DNA of 64,000 nt from Spizellomyces punctatus DAOM BR117 (lineage: Eukaryota > Chytridiomycota > Chytridiomycetes > Spizellomycetales > Spizellomycetaceae), in the NCBI RefSeq assembly GCF_000182565.1, contig NW_015971548.1, positions 210,212 through 274,211 of the forward strand, read 5' to 3'. A model generated the notes under the pieces. That model did no database searches. It saw only the letters and a list, made by a program, of their open reading frames with translations, and had not been told where the DNA came from. The number at the start of each line of letters is the position of its first letter. The first letter of the stretch is position 1. Below, one piece after another: positions 34,360 through 47,250 of this stretch. A program made the position numbers and the translations under genes.

Positions 34360-36998
34360 CGCATCCACCTTTGTTGGTGTCATTCGCACAGTCCCTTGTG
34401 CACTGCGCAAACGTGTCTCGTACGTCAGCTGACGTTGACGGTTGTCTCCTCATCTGGGACCACCGCTGCAGACTCTTTTTCCCTACGCCAGGCGCAGTGT
34501 CTTTTACGAGTCTGTGGTTCGGGTCGACAGCCTGTTTACGTGCACAGAGTGTCTATTTCGTACGCGTCTTGGCTGTCTAGACTCGCAGAGTTGTTTGAAG
34601 GGCCCAGCGCGCGTGTATTAATTTTGCTTCATTTCGAAACGGTCGTAAGGGAATTTGGTTTGGTGCGTACGGGCAATATTCTGGCGAGAACCATTTTTTG
34701 GTCTTTTCAAGGCTTGGCGTTGGTCTTTATCAGCGGACAATCGGCGGCCGTCACCGTCAACCGTCAACGCTGACTGTTATTATACGATCCTTGTTCACTG
34801 TTACCCAATGTGGTATCGCGCGATCGGTCATTTGCCGTGTATGTATCAGTCTTTGGATCTCTGGATCCTTGATCATCAACACAAAAAAAGACAGAGACCC
34901 GCGGATATTGTGGGGATTTTACCCTCGCGTTCTCGATGAAGCTCTCTCCTGAGTGTATTTCGTGGGTTTTGCATACGTATGGGTTGAGCTGCACACAAAT
35001 GAAGCTGAACATGTGCCCCGCGGGGTCCGAGTCCCTTTAGCGATACCTCTCTTTTTTATTTTTTTCCACCTGCCGTCACGCTCTCCTTTGGCGACAAAAA
35101 AAAAGGCGGTAGCGGGTCGTTTCACACAAAATCCATTGTGGTGCCTCTTCTTCCTCCTCCTCCTCATGGGCTCATGTGGGGGATCCTCGATCGTCAAGAA
35201 CCTTCATATATCGTAAACAGATTCCGGGCGATACACCCCATCGGCTACGTTATGGAGAGTCCTTGAATCCTGGAGGGATCGCTTACAAATGCCTGTGGTC
35301 ATGAGCCTTGGACACCCTATGGACAACCCGATTCCAAGCCCGTTTCGTTTTACTCCAACGTTACCCTTTTTTCAAGATGGGCTGTGTGTGGTGCAAAAGA
35401 AGACGCGAGTGATCGTGTGCTAAGCAGGGCAGAGACCGAATAGCAAAATTCCCTCCTAGTGGTTGTGGAAATAAACCCCACACGGGGGTGCAGTTATAAA
35501 AACTTGCCCAAAAGAACAATGGGACATAATCGACAGGAACAATGGAGATCTGGTTAGACACACGAAATTTACAATTGTCTGTATTTTGCTGTGCTTTCCC
35601 GCTTTTATATAACGCTTTTTTCTACAAGAATCGGAACTGAACGGGTAATTTAACGTCTGATTAAACCTTGCTTCTCACAATATCCTCTACAAGGAAGATC
35701 GTTTTGCGTCTTCCCCATGAACACACACACTGGGTGCACACTGGACGCGATACTGCACGAGATCCATGCCAACCGATACGTAGGCCTAAGCCTATAGCAG
35801 CCTATGGCCGCCTACCGCAGCTATGGCCGCCTATGGCAAGCAACGTATGCAGGATGCGTTAAAGATGGCGTAACGTCAATCCCGTTTGTAAATGTCTACA
35901 AGTTCTAGATCCTCAACAAGGAGGGGTCCAGAACCTCACGACCTGTGGGTCATTATGATATTTATTGTGGAGACACGCGGGCCCTAGAGTCCCCACAGCC
36001 TGGCTCACGGGCTCTCAATCGCCTAATCCACAAACCAGGATTAGCAACTCTGGGAAAAAAACTGACAGCTCGCTAGTCATGGAGAGTCATCGTAACACAC
36101 AAGGGGCTGTTACACCAAACCCAATTATATTTATTATATATACAACATTAAAACTCCGATCAATTGGCAATACGCATTTTGACGGGGCGCAAAAGGGCAG
36201 AAGGAGGGCGGGGAGATGCCGTGCGCAGCAAGAGTGTGACGTTTTAGAGGGGACCGAGTTTTGGTTGCAAGGCGGTGTGTGTGGTGGGTGGCAGATGGCA
36301 GGTAGGAGGAGGGGAGACAATTGTCCGCTTCGTCGTCGCTTTTTAGCCGCGAGATTTTATGTCATCTAACATGGTTGTTTTAGATGGATGAATGTTGTTG
36401 TTTGCCCCCATTGTCCTTCTTCCGCGTGCGTTATTGGCAAAAAAAAACTATTTTTTTTTTCTTTTGCTCTCCTCGTTGCTGCCGATTGTCTTTTGGCCTT
36501 TTACCCCTCGATTGTTTGTTCGAGTGTGTATTTTATGAAAACTCGCGATCGTTCGGGATTTCGACCTTTATCCTCTCTCGCCTTGCTCCATCCACGGCTC
36601 GCTCGCGCGTCTCTTACGCCAAACGCATCTTTTTGAACGCGACTTTTTCTTGTCGGGTGTGTCATTAACGGGCTTTGGTGCTTTTACGCCGTGTCGGATC
36701 CTTACCGCTTCCGTGTCGGATCGCGTGTGCCAACCCGACGAACAAGACACTCTTCATTCTAACAACACCGCCGCCGTATTCTCCCCGACTGCGCCCTTTG
36801 CTTTTGGAAGGGCTAACGTGTTCGATTTCACGTTGCTCTCGTCGTTGCTCGTTCTCGTTGTCGTCGTCATCGTCGCCGTTGTCGTTCCTTGTAAGTACTG
36901 CGCCCTTTTTTTCTCCGAGTGCTGCGAGCCATGCAGTCACTGCTAGTTTTTTGCTAAATGTCTCCCTGTCTCGTTTTCTTTTCGTGTTACGTTGACTT

Positions 36999-37022
36999 GT
37001 CGTCGTCGTCGTCGTCGTCGTC
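36999..37022 (+). repeat. (GTC)n microsatellite upstream of HSF
   Basis: Eight GTC units about 80 bp before the HSF ATG. They would read as a Ser run if the upstream in-frame codons were translated, but the ATG at 37102 is the likelier start. Confidence 0.8.
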
Positions 37023-37101
37023 TATTCAACAATGCCACTTTTTTTTCATCTTGACCAAACCATCTAGTTTACAATTCTTCTGGATCTCGGCCGAGCAAAA
37101 C

Positions 37102-39124
37102 ATGCTCTACTCGGGAGAGCACCACGGCGAGCACACCCCGCCGAACGCGTCCCACGGACGCCCAGACTCGGGTCTGGGCGATCTGGCTCTCCCAACTCTT
37201 CCGACTGCCGTCGAATCGGACGCCACCAGTATCCACTATCGTCCGGAACGGAGCATTACGCCTCCATCAGCCCTTGAGAGACGCGGGAGTGTCGACGGGG
37301 ACCACGTTGCGTCATTTGTAGCAAAGCTTTATAGGCAAGTGTCCTCGCTATCTTCCTCGCCAGTGGCCGTCCCTCTGGGTCGACAGCGTGTGTTGGGGGC
37401 AACCACTCAAATTTGTTGTAAAGCCCAGAATGGGATCGCCTTTTTTTCTAACGTCCTTTTTTTTGTCTTGCTTCTGTTTCCAGTCTGCTAGAGGATCCGG
37501 ATCATCGTCGCTTCGTTGAATGGAACGAGGCCGGTGACGTTTTTGTTGTTTTCCACACCGATGAGTTTGCAGAAACGGTATGAATAAAGGTTTTATGGGT
37601 TGTAGCATCCGTGCCCTTTCTCATTCATGGCCATGTTGTAGGTCCTACCAAAGTACTTTAAACACAGCAAATTCCCATCCTTTGTACGGCAGTTGAATGT
37701 ACGTAAACAGATCCAACAAGTAGGAGACTGTCCGACACATATACTGACTCATGTGCTCTATTCATAGATTTACGGATTTTATAGAGTCTCTGATGCCCGC
37801 AAATCCCCTCATGTTCGCAGCAAGGAAGCTTGCGTCTTTTCCCATCGCTATTTCCTTCGCGGTCGCAAGGACCTTTTACCAGCGATTCGTCGCAAAGTTC
37901 CAAAAAAGCTACCAAAGTCACAAGACGATAGTGGAAACGAAAGTAACGGCCCACCTCGTGCCGTCGTTCCCAAGAAAACCAAAATAGCCAGAATCATAAA
38001 CAAGCCCCCACCGCTCACTGGTATCGGAAAGATGCAGCGGGCGCCACCGCAAAAGGAGGATGTCATGAAACTTGTTCAAGCGTATGGCGATATTCATACC
38101 GACATGAAGCGATTAGATGATTATGTCGAGACAAGCATTTGGCCGACAATAGAAGGATTCAAGGAGTCAATGCAAATGCATGGACATAATGTTACCACTG
38201 TGCAGGATTATATGCATGCCATTCCCTATCCTGGTAGGCATACAGCCTTTCGAATTATCATGCTCTTGGATATAATTTGCTCATCATTTCCACCTCTTTG
38301 TTAGAAGTCGAAAAAGTACAAAAGGCACACAAACGCAAAAGAAAGAGCGAGATCAGCCCAGTCGCTGAAGATCTTATCAGCAAACAGAGCCGGTTCGCTC
38401 CCACCCTCCGCAGATGGGAAGGCCCGAAGCTCACACATCTGAATCTACACCACTCGTAAAGTCCTCTCCACTCATCATGAGGGAACCAACACCAGTGGCC
38501 GAACCTTTTTACATTCCAAGTCCTGTCGACCTGCTACCCCGTGGAGTCCACAACGACGACAGTCTCCCAAAATTAAGTCAAAATGAAATTGAAAACCTGA
38601 CGGAACGATACGATATGGACCCGTCTTCGTTTCCAGAGGCCACCACGTACGAGCCCAATAGGTACTCACCCGGTCGAACGCCCGAGAGTCTAAGGGATAC
38701 AAGTCCCAGCCAAACAGAAGAAAACATGTCAAGTGTCAAAACGACTCTATCACCCGTCGCAACGACAGATACCGTGGCAGCCCTGCCCATTACCGCCCCA
38801 ACCACTACTTCAAAACCCCACTCCGCTCCCCCGATCATTGAACCTCCAAGCTTCCCAACAACAACCCTATCCCCATACCATTGGTCCGCCCCGTCGTCAG
38901 CTCCTATATACCCCTGTCGGACAATGTACCCATCTCAAGATACATGCTGCCAATGCTCCGAGATGGCTCCGCTGCCATACCCAACAGCATGGCGGAGCCC
39001 AGTGTCGCCCCCGCTTGCCCGCTTAATGCCTTACCGTCCTTCCTTTATGCCCCAAACGATTATGACACCCACGCCGTACCAACCTCCTACTGTGCGGAAC
39101 CTTTACACTGATCGGAGAGCATGA
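37102..39124 (+). CDS. HSF-type transcription factor
   Basis: ATG 37102 opens MLYSGEHHGEHTPPNASHGR. The HSF DNA-binding domain begins DHVASFVAKLY and is completed by exons reading LLEDPDHRRFVEWNEAGDVF, VLPKYFKHSKFPSFVRQLN, then IYGFYRVSD and VFSHRYFLRGRKDLLPAIRR. The recognition helix SFVRQLN is intact. The first intron (37335-37483) has a GC donor in consensus AG|GCAAGT. A short helical region follows (DIHTDMKRLDDYVETSIWPT). After intron 38231-38305 comes KAHKRKRKSEISP, a possible nuclear signal. The frame then changes between about 38360 and 38413 (acceptor candidates TTATCAG or CTCCGCAG). The C-terminus is Pro/Ser/Thr-rich, ending TDRRA at 39124. No receiver domain, so not Skn7. Confidence 0.85.
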
Positions 39125-39682
39125 GCAGAAAATAAACAAGGGTGATACCCCCCCCCCCCCCTTCAGAAAAAGGAGGAATGGAAGGACATGTTTTTAACTT
39201 ATGTGGATAACCAACATAGAAATACAGAAACAGAAAATGCGGGATAAACAACAAAAAAAAAATTGGACAACGCCCAAAAGAAAAAAGTGATGCAGATCGT
39301 TTTTGGATCTTGAAAGAGTATCCAATACTGTATTTTCTTTATTCTGTACATTATCTTGGAACTGTACATTTTTTTTTGTTGTTGTGTGTTGTTTGTGAGA
39401 GAAACCTTAGAAAGTGTTCAACTGTTTGTAAAGAAGTTTGTGGAGGAAAAAATACGAAAATGTAGATAGTGAAAAAAAGAGCAAACAGCTTGACAAAAAT
39501 GATCAGTGGACATTTATACAGTAAATACAGTTTTGAATTTATGAATTATCTTTGGGTAGTTTGCCTTTGTTTTTTCGGTTACTTTTGGATTTCGCTCAAG
39601 GCGGATATATGTTTGATATGTGAGGAGCAAGGAAAATGGTGTTTATGATCCGATCGGGTTGCTGCGATAACAAAAAGCTTCG
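39125..39682. other. Convergent 3' spacer, HSF/P4-ATPase
   Basis: AT-rich with T runs and a 14-C homopolymer at 39148-39161. No gene seen. Confidence 0.5.
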
Positions 39683-42600
39683 TCATACTTGATTGTCAAT
39701 TCCATTCAATTCATCTCCCTCCATCTTTGTCCCATTCCAAGGAAGTTCCCCTCTCCTCTTCTCGCCCTCCTTTCCCGCTTTGAGCCTCCCTGGCGCTGTC
39801 TTGGTCCTCACAATCAGGGCGGCGCCATTGCCTTCCTTATGAATCAATCGTGCCTCGCTTTTGAAAACTCGGCCCAAACTGGCGGCAGTCGCGTCTAATT
39901 CGACACCGGAGTGTGCCGCCAGTAGTTCAAGTGCCCCAGGGGACTGCGAGAAGGAGTACCCCCTGTTACGAAGGGTTTTGCCTGTTTGCATCACGCTGAG
40001 TGTTGGAGAGTCCTTGGGTGAAGTTCCGATGTTCGCGTGGTAGGACGATGGTGTATGCTCCGAAATGAGGATGGAAGGGCGTGCAAGTGATGATTGCGTC
40101 TGGGAGGGTCGGGTGGGAGACCCTGGCTCTGCACTCGTACTCTGCTGTTGCATTGACTCTTGTGCTGGTGGTAGAGTCGTTTCTCCCTGTTCGCAGGGTT
40201 CCTCTTGCCGCACTTTCCAAGATGGTCCAACTTGATTCTCAACCTTTTGGATCTCCTGCACCACCTCCGCATTACTAGGTCTAATCATTCGCTTGCCGAA
40301 CCGCAACGCAAGTTTGGGAAGCTGGCAGCAAATCGTAGTCAACAAGACAACTAGCCAGAAAACAGGTGTCGTAAAGAGTTCATTAACGACACCCCACAAA
40401 GTCGACCCAGGGAAAAACGAGTACAGCACTGTCCACAGTACTACGATGATCTCGCTCAAAGTATAGAAAATGGCATTCATCCACGTGAAGGAGTTGGTTG
40501 ATAGGATGACGACCAAGTTTGCGTTCACCACACCACATATCGCTGTTGTGCAGCCGAGAAAATCCAAACCTGGGACTTGCCCATTCCCCCACATCGACCC
40601 TCCTTCTCTCACGACAGCCCAAGCGAAATAAAAAATAACCAGAGACTGATAAACAGAGTCAAGCATGTATGCCGCGAATCTCCCCATACTGAATCCCCAC
40701 TTTGTTCCGCTGTGGTAGACGGCCGGATGACTGAGAATAGAGCGGGGTGAGAGGTCTTGATCGAATACTCCAATCATAATGACGGGGAGTCCGGTAAAGA
40801 CAATGTTGTAAAGAAGAGTGTAGGTAAAGTCGTAGACCGACTGGGCAGAAAAGCCGGCGTAGAATTGATACCAAAAGAGAACCATCCTAGACGGGAAAGA
40901 ACAGAACATGTTAAAAACTTGAGAAACATGCAAAAATGACAGCATCGCAGAAACTTACACCCAAACCACATTCTTTACAAAGAAACACAAAATCATCTCG
41001 CAAATCCTTCCAAAACTCCACCGACCATGAACCAACATCAACCGCTCCAAGAATCTAAACTGTGCAATCGCATAATCAGACGCCATGGCAGCCTGTAATC
41101 CTTCCTGTCCGGCAATTCCAACACCGATATGGGCAGCCTGGATCATACTGACATCGTTCGCACCGTCACCAATGGATAAACACATTGCGCCAGTTTCTTT
41201 GATGAGAGTGACGATTTGCGCTTTTTGGAGTGGAGATACACGGCAACAAATCACCGAAGTGCAGTGCGTTGAGAGTTTTAAAAGTGTAGAACGGTTTTGT
41301 GGTTGAAGAGCGGTTTGAAGCGCTTGACCATCAATGATGAGAGCATGTGTGGTTTGTATTGGATTTTCCGATGGAGATGTTGGCGGGTTTGTGGAGGTCA
41401 ACATCCCGTCTTCCAAGGCTGCTTGCGGATCTTTTCCAGTTGACACGGGCACAATGTTCCTTTCCGCTTGAGTTTCACCAAAGAACGTCTCGAGAGCTCG
41501 TTTCATTTGTGTTAAAACTCCTGCTCCACCTGCTGGACCGTCAGCTATATCCGCTCGTACAACAATGAGTGCCATATCCCTCATCAACAAATTGCACGAA
41601 AAGCCAATATTGATTGCTGTTTCCATTTTGTCCCCTATCACACAAAAAAAAAAGTCAGATCACGATGCCTTTGGGTCATTGAACCAAAACAAACTAACAA
41701 AAGCTTGCTTACCAGTCAAAACCCACACCTTGACACCGGCATCCAAAAGCATGGCAATACATTCTGGCACACCTTCCTGAAGTTTATCTTCAATAGCCGT
41801 TGCACCCAACAACTCCAAGTCGCATTCAATGAGCTCGGCTGCAGCGTCCATGCGAGCTTCGCGGTCGGTGAGGGATGTACTCGCGTCGTGATACGTCTTG
41901 GACCAACTCTTGTACATTTCTTCTGGAAGAACTCGCTGGGCTATGCAGAGGGTGCGAAGTCCTATGGTGGATTGATTGCCAGTAATAAGCAAGATGATGG
42001 ACACAGATATAATCGGAAGGATCGAGATAGTATACCTTCCTCAGCAAAGTTCTCTAGATGCTGTCCAGTAACCTCCTTCACTTGCTCCTGCCCGCTTCTC
42101 AAGCGTTCCCAAATAACCGAGTCTGCACCTTTACAATACAAAACCACTCGTGACTCCCCGCCGTCCACCGACTCTCGAACAACAACGCTCATCCTCTTTC
42201 GATTCGAGTTAAATTCCAGTACATTCAACAACTCGTAGGTATTTCGCACTCCTCGGACGTCAACAGATATGGTTGTATTTTCGCGGGATGAAAAGATAAA
42301 GCCTGCAGACTTGGCGCCGTCCACTAGAGCGGATTCGTCCGGTGATTGAGCATTGTAGGTTATTTTCCCTGTTTTGGGGTCCTTGGATATCAGGACTGTG
42401 TGGCAGACCGCTAATGAGGTGAAGAGCGTCGCCAGAGAATGATAGTCAGGATGTGCGGGGTCAGAAAGTCTTTTTTCCAATTCCAAATCCCAAAAGCTTG
42501 GTCTCTCCGGCTTGATTTCTTTGGCGTTCACCACTGTTTGACTCGTCTCTAGATCGTCGCCTCCATTCCCATACACAATGCCGGCCACAGAAAACTTTTT

Positions 42601-44377
42601 AAACTCCATTACATTCCGTGTCAACGTTCCCGTTTTGTCGGAGAAGACGTAATCAATTTGTCCTAGATCATCGGCTATCGCCCAGCTTCGCGGAATGCAG
42701 CGTTGGTCATTTGGCGCGTGGTACATTTCAATGTCTTCGTATATAAAATACGCCTAGGGGTAAGCAGTGTGAATACGATCTTTTTGCCAATGCTAGGATC
42801 AGCATGAGAAACATACCTGAATCGTCTTGACGATTTCCAAAGTAATATATAACGAAAGTGGAACGACATTTTGGTAGATGATCAGACTCATCCTAAATGC
42901 CGGCAAAAACAAAATCAGAAAGTGACAGCAAAGACTCAATCTCAAATTGTTGAAACAAAATTTACCAAAAGGCATCTAATCCCGCCGCACCCACATTCAT
43001 CCCTCCACTCTTGTAAGTCCAGTCTAACCACATAGGGCTGCCAGCAGTTCTACGTCGTTCCCAGATCGGATTGGCAATGCATGTCGCGAAGCAAATGGCA
43101 AACAGTAAAAGAAGATTGATAAACCTATGCATTTTGCCGTTAGTCTCCGATAAGGACGGGGACCCATTCTGCTTTCATGAACCTACACTTGAACGTTCAT
43201 TCTCTTTTCGGTTTTAGAGCGCTTGGAAGGCGTTTTGCCCGCGTTCATCCGGATCTTCGTGTTATTTCCTGTATTGATGACAAGACCAATCACCCATTCC
43301 GTATTCCGTAAGATACAACCACGTAATAGAAGAGTGGTGATAGTAAGCGGGATGCGGATGGACACTAAACGGGTAGCACTATAGGGTTCAAAAATGATAT
43401 TCTTGCCAAAAATACGAAAAATCAATGGAGGTTCCAAACCATTCTTGCCCGTTTCCCCAACTTTATTCAAGATCATCGTCCCCAGAAACGAGTACAGATC
43501 CCCATTCGGTCGCTCATATTCTACCCATCCACTGATACTCCCCACATCTTCCGCAACACCGGCTTCCGTCATCCACTCGGTTTCCGTCACGCCTTTTCGG
43601 ATTTTGAGGTTCGTTTCACCATCTAGATTTTTGGTCTCGATGTAGCAGAGGGACGACGGTTCCGAAGTGGAGAGAATCAACAAGTCGGCGGGGATGGAAT
43701 CGTTGCTGTGCAAGAGGATAATGTCTCCTGTCTTGACGTCTGACCAAGGCGTTGGAACCCATTTCGGGGGATCGGCGGCTTTTGTGTCGTCTTCTTGGAT
43801 AGGAGCAATCCTTCGATCACCTTTGGATCTCTTTTCCTTCATGCTAACCCAAGGAAGCGCCCACTCTTTCTCACAAAATACTTGATTCACATTTGTCCAT
43901 CCTCCGCACTTCCACGTCATGGTTCCGTTCATCTCTCTGTCACTTTGATGTCGCCGCCAGTCTTCTACCCCGTCTTTAACGGCTGTTAGGCCCACAATGA
44001 CGATTAGTGGTAGAGCGGAAACGAAGGGATTAATTGTTGAATAGGCGGGAAAGAACTGCAGGATCGTCAAGAGGAGGAAATAGAGATTCGCTACACGGCT
44101 TTTGGAATAGGTAACGTCAGATCTTTCGTTTCGGGTATACATGTTAATATCGTGCAAGGGGATTGTGGAATATTTACCGGAACTGTTCAAAAAGGTTCTT
44201 GGGCAGAAAATTCCAAGCCGTATACTTGCTCGTCGATATGGCATTGGACGGAAACTTTTGTAACGGCTTACCATGATGACTGAACATGCGTGCTGGCACA
44301 GGAACATTGATGAAGACTTTTTGGGTTGCATCTCCATTTGGTGCTATGGTCGATGGAGACGTCTTTCGTTTGCCCAT
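39683..44377 (-). CDS. P4-type ATPase, phospholipid flippase (Dnf-like)
   Basis: P4-ATPases flip phospholipids to the cytosolic leaflet, usually with a CDC50 partner. ATG 44377 opens [20 protein letters not shown]. The order is standard: [11 protein letters not shown]; membrane segments [20 protein letters not shown]; actuator [34 protein letters not shown] (DGET typical of P4); [17 protein letters not shown]. The phosphorylation site [20 protein letters not shown] is near 42620. Nucleotide-binding [12 protein letters not shown] and the hinge [20 protein letters not shown] follow. The C-terminal helices start with [17 protein letters not shown]. The tail after about 40.25 kb is long and Ser/Gln-rich, probably regulatory. 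Around six introns. All catalytic motifs are intact. The 5' end lies about 160 bp from the aminopeptidase 3' end. Confidence 0.9.
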
Positions 44378-44538
44378 CTTTGAGCTGGACAACAAATCCT
44401 AATCCAAATGGAATATAGACCATAGCCAGTACGTCAGCCATGACCCGCTCTGGTTGGTGCTTGAGGGTACTTGATCCTAAAAACACGCGGAGATATCTAT
44501 CCTCTTGCTTACGTGATCGACTTTCTAACCATGATCAC

Positions 44539-47015
44539 CTACTTTCTTCTGCCAACTAACCCACCAACCACCGCTTCAACGTCTATAACCTCCTTTGGCG
44601 CCTCAGCACTCAACACAACAGGCGCAAAGCCTGTTTCCTTACTCCCAACCACAATATCATCCTCAATGCGTATCCCAACCCCACGAAATCCTTCAGGGTA
44701 CGCATCTGAATGAGGGATATAAAGTCCTGGTTCTGCTTTTAAGTTAGAACTGAATCTTTGAACTACTGGAAAAGTCGAATACACACCTATAGTAATGACC
44801 ATCCCGGCCTCAAGCTTTCGGGTGCGTGGAATGTTCTCTGTATCGTGGATATCCATGCCCAACCAATGACCAACGTGATGTGGGTACAGCTGGGACATTT
44901 CCTAAAGTGGACACGATTCTTTGTCAATAGGGGTTCACCCAGACATTACAAAAAGCTGAATTCACTCACTCGTCTCCCAATATTTCTACCAAACAACGCT
45001 GAGCACTCTTCTCGAAGCATCTCAAAGGCGTCATTCTGTATGCTATCAAGAGTAACATCGTTGTCACCAGTGCATCTCTAATGTCGACAAGGAATTTATC
45101 ATCCAGTTGCTAAAGGACCCTAAACATGAAAACGGTGGATACCTTTATGCAATCTTGCTGAACTCTCAAAACTGCCTCGTAGAGCTGACGTTGCTGGGTT
45201 GTGAACTTCCCATTTACCGGCCATGTGCGGGTAATGTCACTTGCATACCCAGCGTATTCCTAAAGTAATAACATAGCGGGTTAGGCAAGTCAGATTATAC
45301 GCGTAGCAAAGCTCGTTTCAACTTACCGCCCCAGCGTCCACCAAAACTAATGTCCCGTCGCTAAGCACAAAATCCCGCATGAGATGACAATGACGCTTTC
45401 TTGGAAGCGCACATGCCTTACCTCAATAATTGATTATTCACAACATAATGAATAACCAAGGCATTCTCGCCACCCGCAACCACTGGAACATACCCCAAGC
45501 CCTTAGCACCCTGTCGCTTACAAGAATATTCCATAACAGCCCCCAAGTCGTGCTCCCCGATGCCCGGTTTCGTCTCTCCCATCATATCCACAAAGCCCCG
45601 ACCAGCTATTCGTCCAGCTTTCCTCATCAATTCCTGTTCCGCCGGTGATTTGACCAGTCGGAGTTCGGATATTAGCGGCGTGAGCTTCTGTACTACTGGC
45701 GATCGACCCCGTCGACCTTTCGTTAGTGTGAGGTTTTTAAGGATGGGTGTGATACTTGTGTCGATTGCTGACGCGTTGCTAGCGTGTAGTTTGCTGGATG
45801 ACCCGTGTCGGATATATGTCTCATCCAGCGGTGTTGCTGGGGGAGATGATAAGGCGAGGTCGGTATATATGGGACCCGTAGGTGAGGAGAGGATTGCTTC
45901 AATGTAGCGAGGTAGCGCATCAATGGATTGCGTCTACATATATCGCTGTGAGTAAATTGCCGGCAGTTCACGTAATAACGAAATCCGCACCTCATCTGCG
46001 CCAAAGAACTGAGCAGCACCCTCGAAACCAATCTTTGGGCCATCCCATATTTCCCGTTTCTTATCTTGGGGCCGCACAAATAGAATCATCTTGTACCCAT
46101 TCTCAGATGCCTTTGATCGTACTGACCACCAGTTTCAGATCGAGTGGGTATATCCGCAAGAACATGTCATTTCATACCTAGCACCAGCGCACAATCGGGT
46201 TCATCAACTCCACATAGATAGAGAAGATTTGTCTGTTGATGGAATGGGTAACTACGCAGCGTCATTAGCACCAAGTGATAGCCATTTCAATAAGAAAAAT
46301 GCATGTGCTTACAATATTCCATTCGTGGCATATCGCAATCCATACCCAGGAACAATCACCACGCTTCCTTCGGACAACTGCGACATCAGTCGAGATCTTC
46401 GAGATTGGTATTCCTCCCGCGAGAGGCCCGGGGTGACTACCAAGACAAAGTATTGGGATTCAAAAAGAAAGTTGGTAACATGATGACTCATGGAGTTTGG
46501 AGACAGGTGGTTCAGGTGACGACGTAGCTGAAGCGTGAAGCACTTGGGTATAATGACAAGAAATATCGTCGGATGTGGTGGACAAATTGTGGTTTATACC
46601 AGCCTGCAGCTCGCAATCTCATAGAGCAAAGAATCCATGTGGGATCATCTATGTGACAAGATCCCGCTGCCGGGCCAGGAACGCAACTCTCGTCGCACTT
46701 ATTTTTCATCCCAGCCGAAACGAGAACCCGACTAGTCCGTCGACGCCTTCAGCTACATTTGACTCCTGGCCATTCCTATATCTCGCATTAAAACCCACCC
46801 TCTCCACTCTTCATTAAATGCGGATGTGTCTCCGGTGTAGGCTGTCCAATAAGACCAAGCCTTGTCGCTGCGTCCGTAACTTTGCATCGGTTGCTCCCAT
46901 TGTGTACTGCTAGCCGTAGTATAGTGCCATTCGACGATGCATTTGGACACACGGTAATGCTGGGAACGGGTTTTCTAAGTCTGCATGCGCGGATGGTCGA
47001 GGATAATAGCCGCAT
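44539..47015 (-). CDS. ICP55: Mitochondrial X-Pro aminopeptidase (ICP55/XPNPEP3-type)
   Basis: Metallo-aminopeptidase of the pita-bread fold; ICP55 trims N-termini of imported mitochondrial proteins. ATG 47015 opens [20 protein letters not shown], a basic, Ser-rich likely presequence, followed by [20 protein letters not shown] long intron (about 350 bp, 46448-46805) joins to [20 protein letters not shown] and [16 protein letters not shown]. The catalytic part includes [62 protein letters not shown] (an intron splits the motif) and [13 protein letters not shown]. Metal ligands are present after splicing. Ends at 44539. Family firm; mitochondrial location inferred from the leader. Confidence 0.85.
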
Positions 47016-47250
47016 TTTGCTCTGCAGATGAGCTCAGGAAGACCAGCGCTGAGGTCAAAGGATGGTGATCGGTTGGCATGTCAACAACTTCTTAGTAAGC
47101 GATAACACAGCTAGCGTCGCACTCATACTCGCACTCAAACTATCATATTGTTGGGTATAAATAATATTTTCTACAAAAGCTATGCATGCTATACATGCCG
47201 GCCGCTACAGTAAATAATAAGGATAAATACACATGTTCAACCTGGTAACC

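Larger units (their letters stand above)
33115..37101. other. 4-kb region with no supported gene
   Basis: Several ORFs of 60-130 codons lack recognisable features. Seen here: a bZIP-like palindrome GATTATGTAATC at about 33187-33198; TTATAAATC near 33549 followed by a 19-codon ORF from ATG 33621 (MNVPFTVNEFRWYDGRFER) and a donor-like CGTAAGT near 33704; a 12-bp tandem repeat near 34323-34359; degenerate GCCTATGGCC units near 35780-35840; and pyrimidine-rich sequence from 36400 with a GTAAGT near 36891. The last part is probably promoter/5' UTR of the HSF gene. Confidence 0.5.

Noticed and set aside
33996-34580. Overlapping ORFs on both strands of about 120-130 codons
   Set aside because: No domain-like pattern; length is explained by locally high GC and a 12-bp repeat.
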